64,000 nucleotides of DNA, from contig JAWDGP010008078.1 of assembly GCA_033675545.1 (NCBI GenBank), forward strand, positions 62,501 through 126,500. Direction: 5' to 3'. This DNA is from Elysia crispata. Its lineage: Eukaryota; Mollusca; Gastropoda; Plakobranchidae. The notes beneath the pieces were generated by a model. The model ran no database searches. It was given only the letters and a program-made list of their open reading frames with translations, and was not told the origin of the DNA. The position numbers were made by a program, and so were the translations under genes. This document shows, piece by piece, positions 13,480-26,100 of the stretch (the stretch's first letter is position 1; every line of letters begins with the position of its first letter).

Positions 13480-14880
13480 GTTAAAGATTTACGATCAGTG
13501 ACAGTTTTAAAGACGCTTTAAAAGTTTCAGAATGGACCTTTGAACAGATCGGAAGAAAAATTAAGCACCAATTTTATCAAATGCAAATTGTTCACATCTA
13601 CTGACAGGAACAAAATCAAATTTAAAATAAAAGGCTAGACTCCTGTGCTTGAAAAAATAACAATGCCAAAAAAGCAAACCACACAAATCAGAACAGCCTC
13701 TAGGAGAAAACGTTGTAGAATTTTAAGGAAAATAAGAAACCATGTCGCTGGAAGCACAGATGCAGCGGTTGTCACACAGTTAGCATATAGCTAAAAAGAA
13801 GAGTACTTTTTAGAATAAAACAAGGCATTATCAGAAAATCAGGAGCAGGGAAATAATTAAAATTTCAAAAAAAAAGAAAAATAGAAACTGGCCATTAAAG
13901 AATCATTGGGACCAAGCTGGCCACATGCAAAGCGTCAGCGCAATTTGTTCAGGGGAACTTGGGATTAATTAAATTTGAAAGTGAGGAAGCTGCAAGAGAT
14001 CTGGTTAATGAGATAGTTTCTGAGTTTGTGATGATAGACGTGACCTCTTTCGTTGATGATAAAGCTTTTGATGGTGATGCGCCCTACGATGAAATCGAAG
14101 AGTGGTCCACTTTCACTGTTGCGGGTATTCGATGCATACCTAGAAGCTTAAGCGTTGACTTGACACCAGGGGCACATTCATGCCATAAAAAGAAATTTGG
14201 ATGAAAGTGGGTGGCGACCATGGCAAAAGTTCAATGAAATTTACTATAGAAGTTGCTAACCTTGCAAGGCGGAATGCACAGACCAACGCTGTTGTAATCG
14301 CTATTGCTCTTGTGAAGGACGCTCATACTAAACTCAAGAGATACATTGATCGTGGACTGGAGGGAGAAAGAGAACGCCTCGTGACACTGAAATGGCAATG
14401 GAAGCAGATCAAAGTATTCCTTAACGGAGACTGACTTTCTCTGAAAACTGCTTGGCTTGTCCGGCACACAAGGGATTTATCCTGCTTTTGGTGTTTGATG
14501 CCACGGAGGCGAATGCATACGGCCGTAACTGATCCCTTAGAAGATAGAACCCTAGGGAGTATCTGCGAGCGAAACAGGGAATTTCAGGAGAGGACATAAA
14601 CCAGGCTGGGAAGTTCTTCGATTGGATCTTCACTCTATTTCTACAGATACCATTGGATCTAATCGCTCCTTCCTAGTTCATATTCTCTTAGGCATCGTGT
14701 TGAAGCAGCACACGCTAACTTGAAACAGAGGTTCATGCCTTAGATCTCAGCATAAGCCGTGGACCAGTTGTTAACCTTACCGACTTGGGCAGATTACTAA
14801 AGAAATACGACAGTAGCTGGAACCTTTTCCATAACGCCAAAAAAATTTTAAAAAAACTTAAGGCATTATGAAGGTTGCGT
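13480..14880 (+). pseudogene. Transposase-like relic, frameshifted
   Basis: Degenerate coding sequence of a transposon-type protein often found as uncharacterised multicopy proteins in marine invertebrates (from memory; superfamily not established). 13959-14204 holds an acidic region ending LTPGAHSCHKKKFG. A one-base shift near 14195 joins it to 14201-14434, with KVGGDHGKSSMKFTIEVANL and VTLKWQWKQIKVFLNGD. A stop at 14432 and further shifts follow; later frames still read CFWCLMP and LGSICERNREFQ, then DINQAGKFFDWIF and HALDLSIS. Upstream, TPVLEKITMPKKQTTQ near 13635 probably belongs to the N-terminal half. Several breaks make it non-functional as read. Confidence 0.55.
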
Positions 14881-17800
14881 TGTGCTAAGTAAAAGCCCCG
14901 AGGATATTATCAATTAACACACGACAGTTGGCGCCGATAGGAATCGGACATGTTGAACTTCTTTATAGATCTGGACGTGTAGCTTCAAGTTCAAATGGTG
15001 TTTTAAACAAACACCAAATACTCCCACAAACACCAAATATTCCCTCAGACCCACCAGAGCCTCTCCTTCATGGGCAATCACAACCATAAATATTTACAAC
15101 AGCTGTGAACTCTCACATTACAAGAACAATAATCAAGACGACACAAGCATGCACAAACAACCCATTTATTTCAGACAAAGCCTTTGAGATAGAACACAAG
15201 TACAACAAGCTCAGTATCGCACTTCGCCAGATTCTCTCGCACTCTAAACCAATAACCGCTAATGCAATTGTATCTTGTCAAATTGCCATTCACACCTACA
15301 TGACAATAAATCATATATATATATTTCCCAAACAAAACTTAGTCTATTCGTAAGCAGCATTTTCTTGAAAACCATTCCATGCGATTCTTAAAACATCATT
15401 GCCAAGGGCTGGGCATGCTTAAAGAGCCATCAAGCTATCAAAAAGCTACAGAAAAGAACGTGTGGTTTTCCGAACGAGGTTTAAAGATTGCTCTACATTT
15501 TAAAGTCTCATCTTCTTCATATCGCCCCTAGCCTCAGCACCAGCAAGCCTGCTCAAAGAAGAAAAAGAACAGCCAAGACAGCCGGATTAGATGGACCCGA
15601 CCTATGAGCTTTTCTGTTAACTATTGTAATAATAATATTCTGTAAAATGTTATAGCTCATACCTTATTCCCTTACAAGTAACATTTCCTTTCTCAATTGC
15701 ACATGCCTGTTTTGGGAAACTATTGAAGCTGTGATTTTTTAGTACTACGTCATGAACAAACTCAATCCAAGTTTTCTACAAAAGCTAGGGTTGTCAACAT
15801 AATTTTTTCTACCCATAACTTCAAAACGATTAAATGAATGGATAAGGAATTTTATGAGGAGCATTATTAAGTTCTTGCTCACAACATAATTAATCTTTTT
15901 AAGATTAATCATTTGAAAAGTTTTGCATTAAAATTTGTACGGGATCAATGTAAATTCAACCAAATCACCTTTCAGACCTTAAGTTAACCATGCATACCTT
16001 TTATTCCATTAAACTTAAACACGCGGCTTTTTTTTTAACACAGGTTGACCTTTTCTGTATTTGTGCTATATGAAGAGTGACTCACTGTAAAAACTAGCAA
16101 ATCTAAGGCCCTGAATTCAGACTCGAGGCTTTATCACCGCAGGCAACGGACAGGTAAAATCACCTTTGTGACCCCCATTAGAGAAGGCGCAGGCTCACGG
16201 TCGTACTCGGCCCCTGCCCGGCTCACCTAAAATGCCGTTCTAGAGCGCCGTGGAGAGAGCAAATAAGTTCTTCATGCTTATTTTTTGTCATCGTTTCTGA
16301 ATTGGGAGCACAACAGGGATAGGTAGCTGACAACTTCAAAGTACCGTAAGGTCGGAAATGGAAATACTTCAAAACCCAGTTTATTGCTTCGTTTCTAAAA
16401 AAATATTAACAACAAAGCTGGTATGCATATTCATACACTTTCACTCAAACATCTACAAACCAGCACCTATCTATAATTATACCCAGTTCTAGGTGCATTA
16501 TGTCAGCTGCTAGATTCTAGGCCTAGTCTCGTCCCATTTTTACTAAATCAGCTTTATTCACTTGAAAAATAATCAAATGTTAGATTTCGCTAACAAAAAA
16601 AACAACTTTATCAATCATTTTACTTTCATATTTGTATTGAAAATGGCTTGGTGGTCGAAGGAGATTCTATTTTATCGAAATTTTACGATGGCGTAAGTTT
16701 TATGCATGGAAAGTAAAATAGAAAAATAAAAAAAAACTTCAGTACAGACTGATCAAAGAAACCGTATAATTATCGATATCGTCAGAGCATTTGATTCTGG
16801 ATCGAATAAAGGTAATGTAGAGTTTTGAAAAAGATGAATAATTTGCCCGCCATCGTGAAAATACTCTTAGGCCAAGCAGTACAAAATGTGCATCAGACAG
16901 TGCGATCTAAGAGCGGCATTTGAAGGCAAAGACTGTAAATAAAACTGCTCTAACGTCTCAAAAGCTACACATTCCGGACTTTGACAATTGTTTTTCGATC
17001 CTTTTACATCTGATTTATTTCTTCATTAAGCTGCGAACGAAATTTAGAACCTGGTTTTCTCCACAATTACCCTAACAGGCATTAGCATTTCGGGTCGGTT
17101 CGTGTGAATTTCTAGGATAAAAACACAAGAAAAGAAAGAAAAGAGACGTTACAAAGGTAAAATAATATTTTCGATGTTGTACTCAAATAGACATATCCAA
17201 CCTAAATGACTGCAAGGCGGGTTTTAGTGATGAAACGATGACATGCACAGCACGGGTTGAAAATCACAACACGCTTCATATAACAAGTGGAATTATAAAA
17301 TTAACCAGATATACTCTAAACAGGTGGTCTTATTTTAAGCCAAACAGTCCACAAAGTAAGTAAGTGACATCGATTTTTTTTTTTTTTTTTTTTTTTTTTT
17401 GGAAAAGAATAAAACGACAACAACAAACAAAAAAATACGCTCGAGGCGAGGCACATGACCCAAGAAATTTGAATGCTTGCTTTACTAAAACCGCCTAAGC
17501 TTCATTCAAACATTGACAAAACTTGCTGTGCAAACTAATTCACTCAGGTCAAAGGGCTTTGCCATTCTCTAAAGATTGTGCCCTTACTCAAAAATAGCTC
17601 AAAATTATTAACAAAAGACTCTCAAATCTGTATCAGGGAGCCTGATTCTTGATTAACAACAACAACAAAAATGCACCAAGGACAGCGATAACACATGTTA
17701 TCAATTAGCATTACTTTGTTTTGAGGATAAAATCTATTACATAGAAGAAACAAAAATAAATCCCCCCAAAAAAACTGAATGAAATGAAAATTTCTGGCTG

Positions 17801-19154
17801 CAAATAACAGAACAGGAATATTTCGGAAACCAAATAAGAACGGAAGTCTTCATGCACTAAAAATACCACCTACATCTCAACATCTAGATCTAGCATCCGT
17901 CAGATTAATATTTAATACAAAGTCATTCTTTTTACAATTCATATTCTTCTATCTCTGAAATAAAAGAGAAAAAGCGATACTCTTTGTTTTGATAAACGTC
18001 TCTTAAGAAGTTTGTAGAAAATTTAACGTTAACTGCTTTTTAACTTACTCGTGACACCATAATTATTTTATTCTCTAACCCACCCTAAAATAGGACAGAT
18101 TCCTCCTCCTCCTCCCCCTAGCCCTTTTCTTTTTCCTCGTCTTTATCTTATTATAATTATGACTTTTCTTTTTTTCTAAACCTGTAGAAAATGCATGTAC
18201 TTGTACAGACTGATAATCCATTGAAAAAAAAATGAAGCGATTAGAACTCGAGAGTTATAAATAGAAGACCAATTAAAAACAAATAGTGGATATAAAAGAT
18301 CGGACAGGTCAACCAAATTGGCAGAGGCAGTTACACTTTCAGTACAAACAGTCCTTTGATCTTTTAAGCCTAGCCTCGGAACTCAAGCCATTCCCGGCAT
18401 TCTATCAGCACGATCTATCTTCATGCGGGTCATTAATTTTCTGTATGCTTGGTAGAGTGGCTTTCACAAATGCAATGTTGATAACAAGTTTTTTTTTTTT
18501 ATTTTTTTTTTTTTTTTTTTAGCATTTGGCCAAGCCAAGCTTACTTATTCTATGGTGTAAAACGAAAAATAATTCTAAACTGAAGATCATACAGATACTA
18601 TTATTATTTTTTTTTCAGTCTTCACTTTTAAATTTTTTTCGAGTTTTCCTGAAACTAAGTTGACCGCATGTTCCGTATACTAAGTTTATACAGAGATGTT
18701 CTTTATTACATGAATGTAACTGCTGTAACTGGGCTAACCTATAATGCCTTAATAAAATATCATATTGATACAGGAATAAGTGACTTTGGAAAACCATATC
18801 AATACAATGTTTTAGTTGTTGCAACTAAACAAAAAGATGAATGGATCTGAAATTTTCCACATTTTCTAATGAGCTACCTTTATGAAAATTCATCCTCTGG
18901 GTATGTAGATATTGAAACGAATTTAAAATGAAAATAAAATATCCGTTCATTAGAATGCTTGTAGAGAAGCCAAAAGTTGTGATAGAAAAGCACGGTTTTC
19001 ATGATTTTTCAATTCGCTTTTTGTTCTTTCTGCTGTGAATGTCACTCTTAGATCATAATCATCATTAAACAAGATAAAAAGCGTTAAAAATGACGGTTTG
19101 CGGCTGAACCACAACCGAACTTCAGGTGCGAGTATCTCACGTCTGCCCCGTGCC

Positions 19155-19289
19155 GAGGACGTGGGTGTCGTTTGTCCTCCGCTCTCTTCAGGTGTGACTG
19201 AGGACGTGGGTGTCGTTTGTCCTCCGCTCTCTTCAGGTGTGACTGAGGACGTGGGTGTCGTTTGTCCTCCGCTCTCTTCAGGTGTGACT
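19155..19289 (+). repeat. 45-bp tandem repeat, 3 copies
   Basis: Three copies of a 45-base unit start at 19155, 19200 and 19245, each beginning gaggacgtgggtgtcg; a truncated fourth start (gagga) follows at 19290. The unit is a multiple of three and open in one plus-strand frame (19098-19364), giving EDVGVVCPPLSSGVT three times. The copies appear identical, so the array is young. No start context or splice signal shows that it is translated. Confidence 0.9.
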
Positions 19290-19564
19290 GAGGAGTGTTT
19301 CTGTTGCCGTCACGATTGTTTACTATTGTTGTTTTTCGTGCTGGAGCTACTCAGAGTTTTGTAGCACATAGTAGGGCACGACGAAAGATATTTCTTCTTT
19401 TGTTTAGGCTTGGTTTTGTTTTTAGAATAAAATATTTCTCCGCGATATGCATAGGTTACATCAATTTGTTGTAGCTAAATATGGATGCGCTCTTTCGATT
19501 TTGTCTCTTGATCATAAGTAGAATTCAGTTTTTGATTCCCTTAATTTTCATACGAATTCGTTTA

Positions 19565-19571
19565 AAGATAG

Positions 19572-19640
<69 letters not shown>
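19565..19640. repeat. Compound (GATA)n(GA)n(GT)n(GA)n microsatellite
   Basis: A gatagata run passes into gaga, then gtgt, then gaga. A second (GT)n(GA)n tract lies at 19745-19798, separated by about 100 bases of non-repetitive DNA. No coding role. Confidence 0.9.
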
Positions 19641-19743
19641 TTGGCGTAGATAAAATAAGAACATAATGAAAAACATATTCCGATTTTAAAATTTTATACA
19701 TGCATTGATGGTATTGCTCGAATGCAATATCTTTAATACTGAA

Positions 19744-19801
<58 letters not shown>

Positions 19802-20518
19802 AGGGTAGACATTTAGACAGACAGACGGATAGACACAGTGTTATGAGGTTTTCATATATTTTGCTCTAGCTTACATAATAAGTTTATTGAAATAAACATT
19901 GAAACAAAGATAAATTATTTTTTTTAAAAGGCGAGTCCAGATTATTTTTAAAAAGCAGATAATAAATCCAATATCCTAACTCCACGAAAGTTTCCCAATG
20001 GCATCATACTTTTTTTCACCTTACGATATTACGAAAAATAACTTTTTTCACAAGACATAAGCATAGCCTACGAAGGAATAATCAATATTCCAGAAGTTTG
20101 ACAAGTCTAGAACAATACACTCTTTTGTAATTATCGAACAAAGGACGAAGCTTTTGGCAACACTTCGTTGCGCCCAACGTTTTTACAGATAACACGTTAA
20201 ACGACAAAACACTGTCTTATTCAAAATGTCAATGCAATTATGCATCCAATCTGAGCTAAGTAAAATTATGCTAAAACGTGAATCTCGGGATCTACGAAGT
20301 TTATTCTAAAAATAACGACTGTGAGATCTTGAGACCTACTTTCTCTTTTAGTTTCAGGTTCATTGCTCAGAAACAAACTGATCACGTTGCAGTATTACTT
20401 GCTCCATTTCATCACTTGTAGAGTTCGTCTAGAATCTAGGATCTAGACCTCAATCTTAATTTAATGTAATATAGATTTTTCGTTCTGAATCCTATAATTT
20501 GGAACGTATTTACAAACC

Positions 20519-23167
20519 ATGAGTTCGGCTGGAGAAGGGTAAGGAATAAAAAACAGCTGTTCAAAAATTTAGGCTATTCTCTAGAGCTAGATTCTAGATC
20601 TAAATAAAAAATGTACCATTGGTGAATCACTGAATGTTGCAACTACATGTAATTGTAAACTAGACTAGATTAGTGAATGATCTTTAGGTAAGTCTAATCT
20701 GGTGAAATATGCCTGTAATATATATTTTTTGTCACACATACATATGGAAGAAGTGTTTGAAATAATAATAGATCTAGTAGGCCACTACCGATTTACCAAG
20801 GATCAGATTAGTAAAATGAGATCATCATAGCATGAATTGATATTCTCATAATTTGTGTGTTGACCCGTGACTAAGATGATACTATTGCATTCTTACACTT
20901 GTCGGTTTGTCCCATTAAACAAAGCATTAGCCTACATTTTTTTTAATTGGATTTCACCGGATCTAGGCCCGAAACGAATAAGTTTTATTTATTGGAAATA
21001 ATTACTTTCAATTTTAAAAGTATTGACTTCTAAGCCAATTTGTTGTAAGTGGTACTTGAAAATGCAACTTAATTAAATAGTGTTGATGATAATTTCATCT
21101 TGAATCGTGTTTACAAGACTAGAAGAACACAGCTTTTCTAGTCTAATTTTGATTGATGCAAGATTTTCACTGAAGCGTCTAGATTTAAAATTAACAAATT
21201 TAATTGTTTTTAAATAACAGTATGATGGACTTGGTTTCTGAAAGGTAAGAAAACAATAAAAGTTGAGTTATTATTTTCGAAATGATTTCAGTTTAAGGAT
21301 TGTTTACATCTTACAATTACATAACAAAGAAACTAAAATTTTTACTGAAGGAGATTTCAATAGCAGTCTCAAGATAATTATTTCACACAAAATCTGTTTC
21401 TCCAGAAGCTGTGCCAAGTAAATGATAAAGCAGATAAGAACTTAGTAAAAAAAGAAAGGCTTTTTTTTCTCTGGAGTAGTAATTGTGTTCTATTTCTAAT
21501 GCAGAAAGTGTTTGAAAAAAAAAAATGAAACATTAAAAGCATAAATTTACGTAGTAAAAAATTTGCAATGGAGAAAGGAGCCTATAAATTAGTATTTTTT
21601 GTCTGAGCAGCCTTGTAATTTTTACAGCAGTAAAGGCAGCGCAGATAGTATGGATTGGGGAGCCCCATAATTTTCATTTTTAGAAAAATGTACCAGTTCG
21701 TTTTTCAATAAGAGTTTTCTTTTATTATTTGTAAATCATGTAAAATCACACAAACTCTCACCACAGCTTAAAAGTTTTATAAATTCAATATCCTATTGTT
21801 TATTTATTATGTATAATATTAATGAAATGAAATCTATAGGTGTGAACATAACTTTTTTAGCTTTCAAATATTTATTTTAAAACAAGAGAATCGTCACATT
21901 TGTGATTCCTTGCATTTTTCAAAACAGGATAATGGCATTCAGTATATAATGTAATGATGTTATTTATTTGTGATAAGAAAAGTGAGAGCAAATTCATTAC
22001 TCTCTGAAACACTAGGACCAATGATGTTGGGATGCAAAATTTAGACTGAATTATAAATGTTGAGATTCACAGGGAATACACAAGCATGCTTCCCAAGGGT
22101 ATGGCTAGCAAAAAATCAAATGTTCACTTTGCATTGTTTCAAGTAGCTCTGACCTGAGAACATATGAGCTGCGGCTACTCTAAGTCATCATCTAAAGCTA
22201 TAATTTTTGTTAAGATTTAATTCATTGACATTAGAATAAATTTGATTTCCAATCAGAATTAATTAAGGTTTCTATAGAGAATTTGCACGTGTGTTGCTAC
22301 AACTGCCAATTTATGTGACATTTATAATAGGAAATACATAGTGTTATATCAAAGTTAAAGTGATTGAACAGATAATAAAAAAAATATAACATTCAAAGTT
22401 GCTGAAGTTGTATTGTCTCTTTGTGGACTCAGGTCTAGATTGGGGCAACACCCACTCATCCTCAGAATCAGATATTGTGATATATCGATCAGATTGAAAC
22501 AAATCTATAACTTCTTCAGTAGTCAAGTGCCTTGGAGGCTTATTATTATATATTAGATCTAGAGTTAGGAAGTATGGCTTCCATTGGAAGATTTTATATT
22601 TGTCATTGAAACATGAACGAGTTAATATATATATATGTTGAAATAGCCGCCAGTGTTTACAATATTGGACTGACAACAAATCCTAGAACTCTTTAGCAAA
22701 AGGAGGCACCAAATAGTGAAGGAAAAAAAAAGCATTATAATAATTGCTATTTATCACGTTAGAAATGATTCAGCTTGAAAGCTATGGACACTGCATAGCT
22801 CTGTGGATTCAATAAGACTGAGCTACACAGTCTGTGTAGCAATGATTTCCTAGAGACAATGAACATTTCATTATACTTGATGGACTGTACTTTTCAAAAT
22901 AAAATAATTAAGGTTCAGGTATTTTACCAAATGAAATATTGTTATCTTTCTATGATTATGAAATTTGAGAATCAGAGTTGTTCAGTGTTGAATTTATTGC
23001 TATAGTTTTTATCATTCTCTCTAATCAGACTAATGATTTTCATGACTTGTTGTTTATATTCCAGTGCAGAAAACCAGGCTTTGTCTAAAAAAGCTCTCAA
23101 AAAGCAACAGAAAGAGGCAGAAAAGGCAGCCAAGAAAGCAGAGTATAGGAAAGAAAATGCACAGGAG
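20519..23167 (+). CDS. DARS1: DARS1 exons 1-3: start and Lys-rich N-terminal extension
   Basis: Exon 1 supplies 20 coding bases and ends GG|gtaagg. Exon 2 is only 24 bases (T ATG ATG GAC...AG). Exon 3 reads [20 protein letters not shown] and on to ENAQE. The two short exons join in phase (GG+T, AG+T). The basic, probably helical extension is typical of eukaryotic AspRS, where it contributes to tRNA or complex binding. Exon 2 has two in-frame ATGs, so a shorter protein could start there if exon 1 is not used. Confidence 0.82.
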
Positions 23168-26100
23168 GTAGGATTGGCATAATGTAAATCATTAAATAAT
23201 ACTTCTGGTTTATACTTTTGTTAAAGTAAGGTTTTAATTTTTTTTTTAATGAATTCAAGATGGCCACAGCAGTGCCCAATTTTCAATTCATTAAGTTTGA
23301 TGCTCACATCTTAAATAAACAATTCAATAAATCAGTTTTGACAAATATATATACTGTTGTGATAAAGCTAAGTAAGCCCACCTTCCCACAAACCAACATA
23401 AAAGAATATTATTTAAATTTCTTAAATCATGTAGTATGTACATGCTATGCAAGCTCTGTAACATCTCACCAAGTACAAAAGAACTCGCCATTGAAGCCCA
23501 CCCTTAATTTTTTTTTTCCTTTTAAAATGGCAAATGGTGCCTGATGAGCTTTAAATCTAATATTTTGGTTAAGATTAATGAGAGTAAAGATGTATTTTTT
23601 ATGCAATACATCCTCGATTATTTTTTTTTTCCTTGTCATTGAAATCATATTCGTAAGAAAATTATAGAGTTCTGAGTAAGGTTCTTTTTTTTTTTAATAG
23701 GTAGGAATAATTGTAATTAGCATTAATTGTAAAAATTTACATTCATATCAATGTCAAGAAAAGAGAATACAATGGTATCTGTTTCACTAAATAGTAAACT
23801 GTTCTTTTTCAAATGATATTTACTGAAAATTTCTGATTTCTCAGACTGAAGTGAAAGAGGTAGAGGATCAGTCAAAGGGAATGTATGGAGTATTGCCTCT
23901 GAACCAGTCTCAAGAGCGCCTCTCTCGTCATTTGCATCGTGTGAATGAGCTGCTGCCTGACTTAGCCACACAAACAGTGTGGGTCAGGGGTCGTCTGCAT
24001 ACTTGTAGGAGTAAAGGTAAAGTGTGCATTGCCTGTTTATGAAATATTCTGGTAATGATGAAATGACCATTATATGAAATTTTATTCTTTTATTATTTCC
24101 TTATGCCCTTCTTTACTTTTACTGTTACTTTTTATTTGATGTACATAGAAAGCAGTTAACTTACTAGAAAAAGAGATCCTTTACTGAAGTAGTTGTTTGG
24201 GTAAAGTAGGCAACATGAAATGTCCCAGTTCTCTTATTTTTTTAAATAATAGCTTTCCTACAGAGCTTTCTCTTAAGCACATCGCAGTGTAACAAAACAT
24301 AAAGGACAAATCTGTCATTGTGATATATTGGAAATACCTGCTTCGATTGTTAGACATCACTCACGCTCTGACATACTGACAGCACCTTTCTCTGCTCATT
24401 GTGAGTACTGAAATTGTAGAGATTCTTAAATACTGAAGGCCAGATCTGTTCATTTTGGGGATTCAAAATCTTACATCCCTCTTGGCAAGTTAGATATATA
24501 TATGCCCGTACACTAGTTTCATGCAAATTAGACCCATAACTTCACCTAGATTTTCCATTTCTTCTGCAGGCAAGCAATGCTTTTTTGTTGTGCGGCAGCA
24601 GAAGTGGACAGTTCAGGGTGTGGCCATCCAAAATGAGAACATCAGCAAGCAGATGATAAAATTCATCTCTGGGTTAGTCTTTTATTTTCCTCATTTCCTC
24701 ATGGCAGCAAATTATGGGTGGAAAGTCTGCCTTATGATCTACAGAGACAGTTTTTAATATATGTGATAATGATTTCACATCATGAAAAGATAAGCTAAGG
24801 ATGGTATTTTTTTTTGTACTCCTCACTGCCTGATAGATGCATATGAATTTTGCATGCTAGAAACTCTTTAAATTACCTTTTTAATGTTATGGACTTTACT
24901 TTATCAAACAAACAACACTTTCTGTGCTTGAATTGACAAATGAGATGAAGATCAATGGAGCAGAGACTCATAGTTTTCGTTTTCAGTTTGCTGCAAACTT
25001 GTTTTGGAATGACATGATTAGAGTTTCAACTGTTGGGATATTCTGCCTTTGATTTTCAGCATCTCCGCTGAGTCCATTATTGATGTAGAGGGAGTGATAG
25101 AAAAAGTTGACAAGAAAATCGTGTCATGCTCACAGCAAGACATTGAACTGCATGTCAAACAGGTAAATGCCAGAAACTAATAGAATACACAAGTTATGAA
25201 ATACCCTTTTCTGTTTTCAGTAATTTATTTTTGTAACTTTTTTTGCTGGGTATTATGAAAATCCAACATATTTTAAAGCTTAATAAGTAACTCAAGGTGG
25301 CAAGATGCCATTGTAACTTTCAGTTATTTACAAAAGCAAAAACAACCCAATAATGTGGTATCAATAGAAGTGGGGACTATATTGATAAGAAAATATTTGA
25401 GTGTAAAACTTGGAACACCATCTTGTTTATGACAACATCATGACAGTTGAGGTTGTCTCTGAAAATCTACTTGGTAGAGTTTTATTCATGTCAGTATTTT
25501 TACGTCTGTTGTTTGCTGGTGTTATACAACTACAAGTCCACTAAAACTTTTATTCCTACTAGAACATTCACCCCCACCATTTATCTGCATTTTTTAAAGC
25601 ATTCTTTGGATGGGGAGACATAAAGTGAAAATAAAAATGTCAAGAAAATTAAGTTTCTGCTATCATATCCACTTAGTAACATTTCAATACTCAAGATGAT
25701 GACATTCTTAGTAAGTCCTTTTTAAAAAAAGTATACTCCTCTTTATTTTACTAATTTAAAAGAGGTAAGCTTAAGTTTTTGCACAATTTGTTAAGTTTTA
25801 GAAATTTTCTTTATTCTGATAGTTAAGCCCAAGACAATAGATTGTTCATCGTTCAAATTGATCTCTGTTGCTGTTTCTATGATTTTAAATGGCTCTTTTG
25901 GACTTAATGAGGTATTAATCTCTCTCACAGGAAAAAAAGGTGGTTCTAAAGAAACCCAAGTGGTAAAGGAAGCTCGCTAAAAGTTTTGGTATAAGCTATG
26001 AAAAATGAAATCATCTTGAAACAACAGAATTATTTTAAAAATTCTATTTTGTTGGACTATACTTTACTTGAAGATCTGTTTCTTTCAAGGTGTGGGTTGT

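Larger units (their letters stand above)
14881..20518. other. Long intergenic region upstream of DARS1
   Basis: No gene is supported. Contents seen: a short perfect palindrome (attaatctt...aagattaat, about 15889-15909), a GC-richer patch at 16130-16260, poly-T runs at 17373-17400 and 18490-18520, a 45-bp tandem repeat at 19155-19289, and compound (GATA)n(GA)n(GT)n microsatellites at 19565-19640 and 19745-19798. agatctag-type words recur near 16505-16520, 17885 and 20430-20450. Confidence 0.55.
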
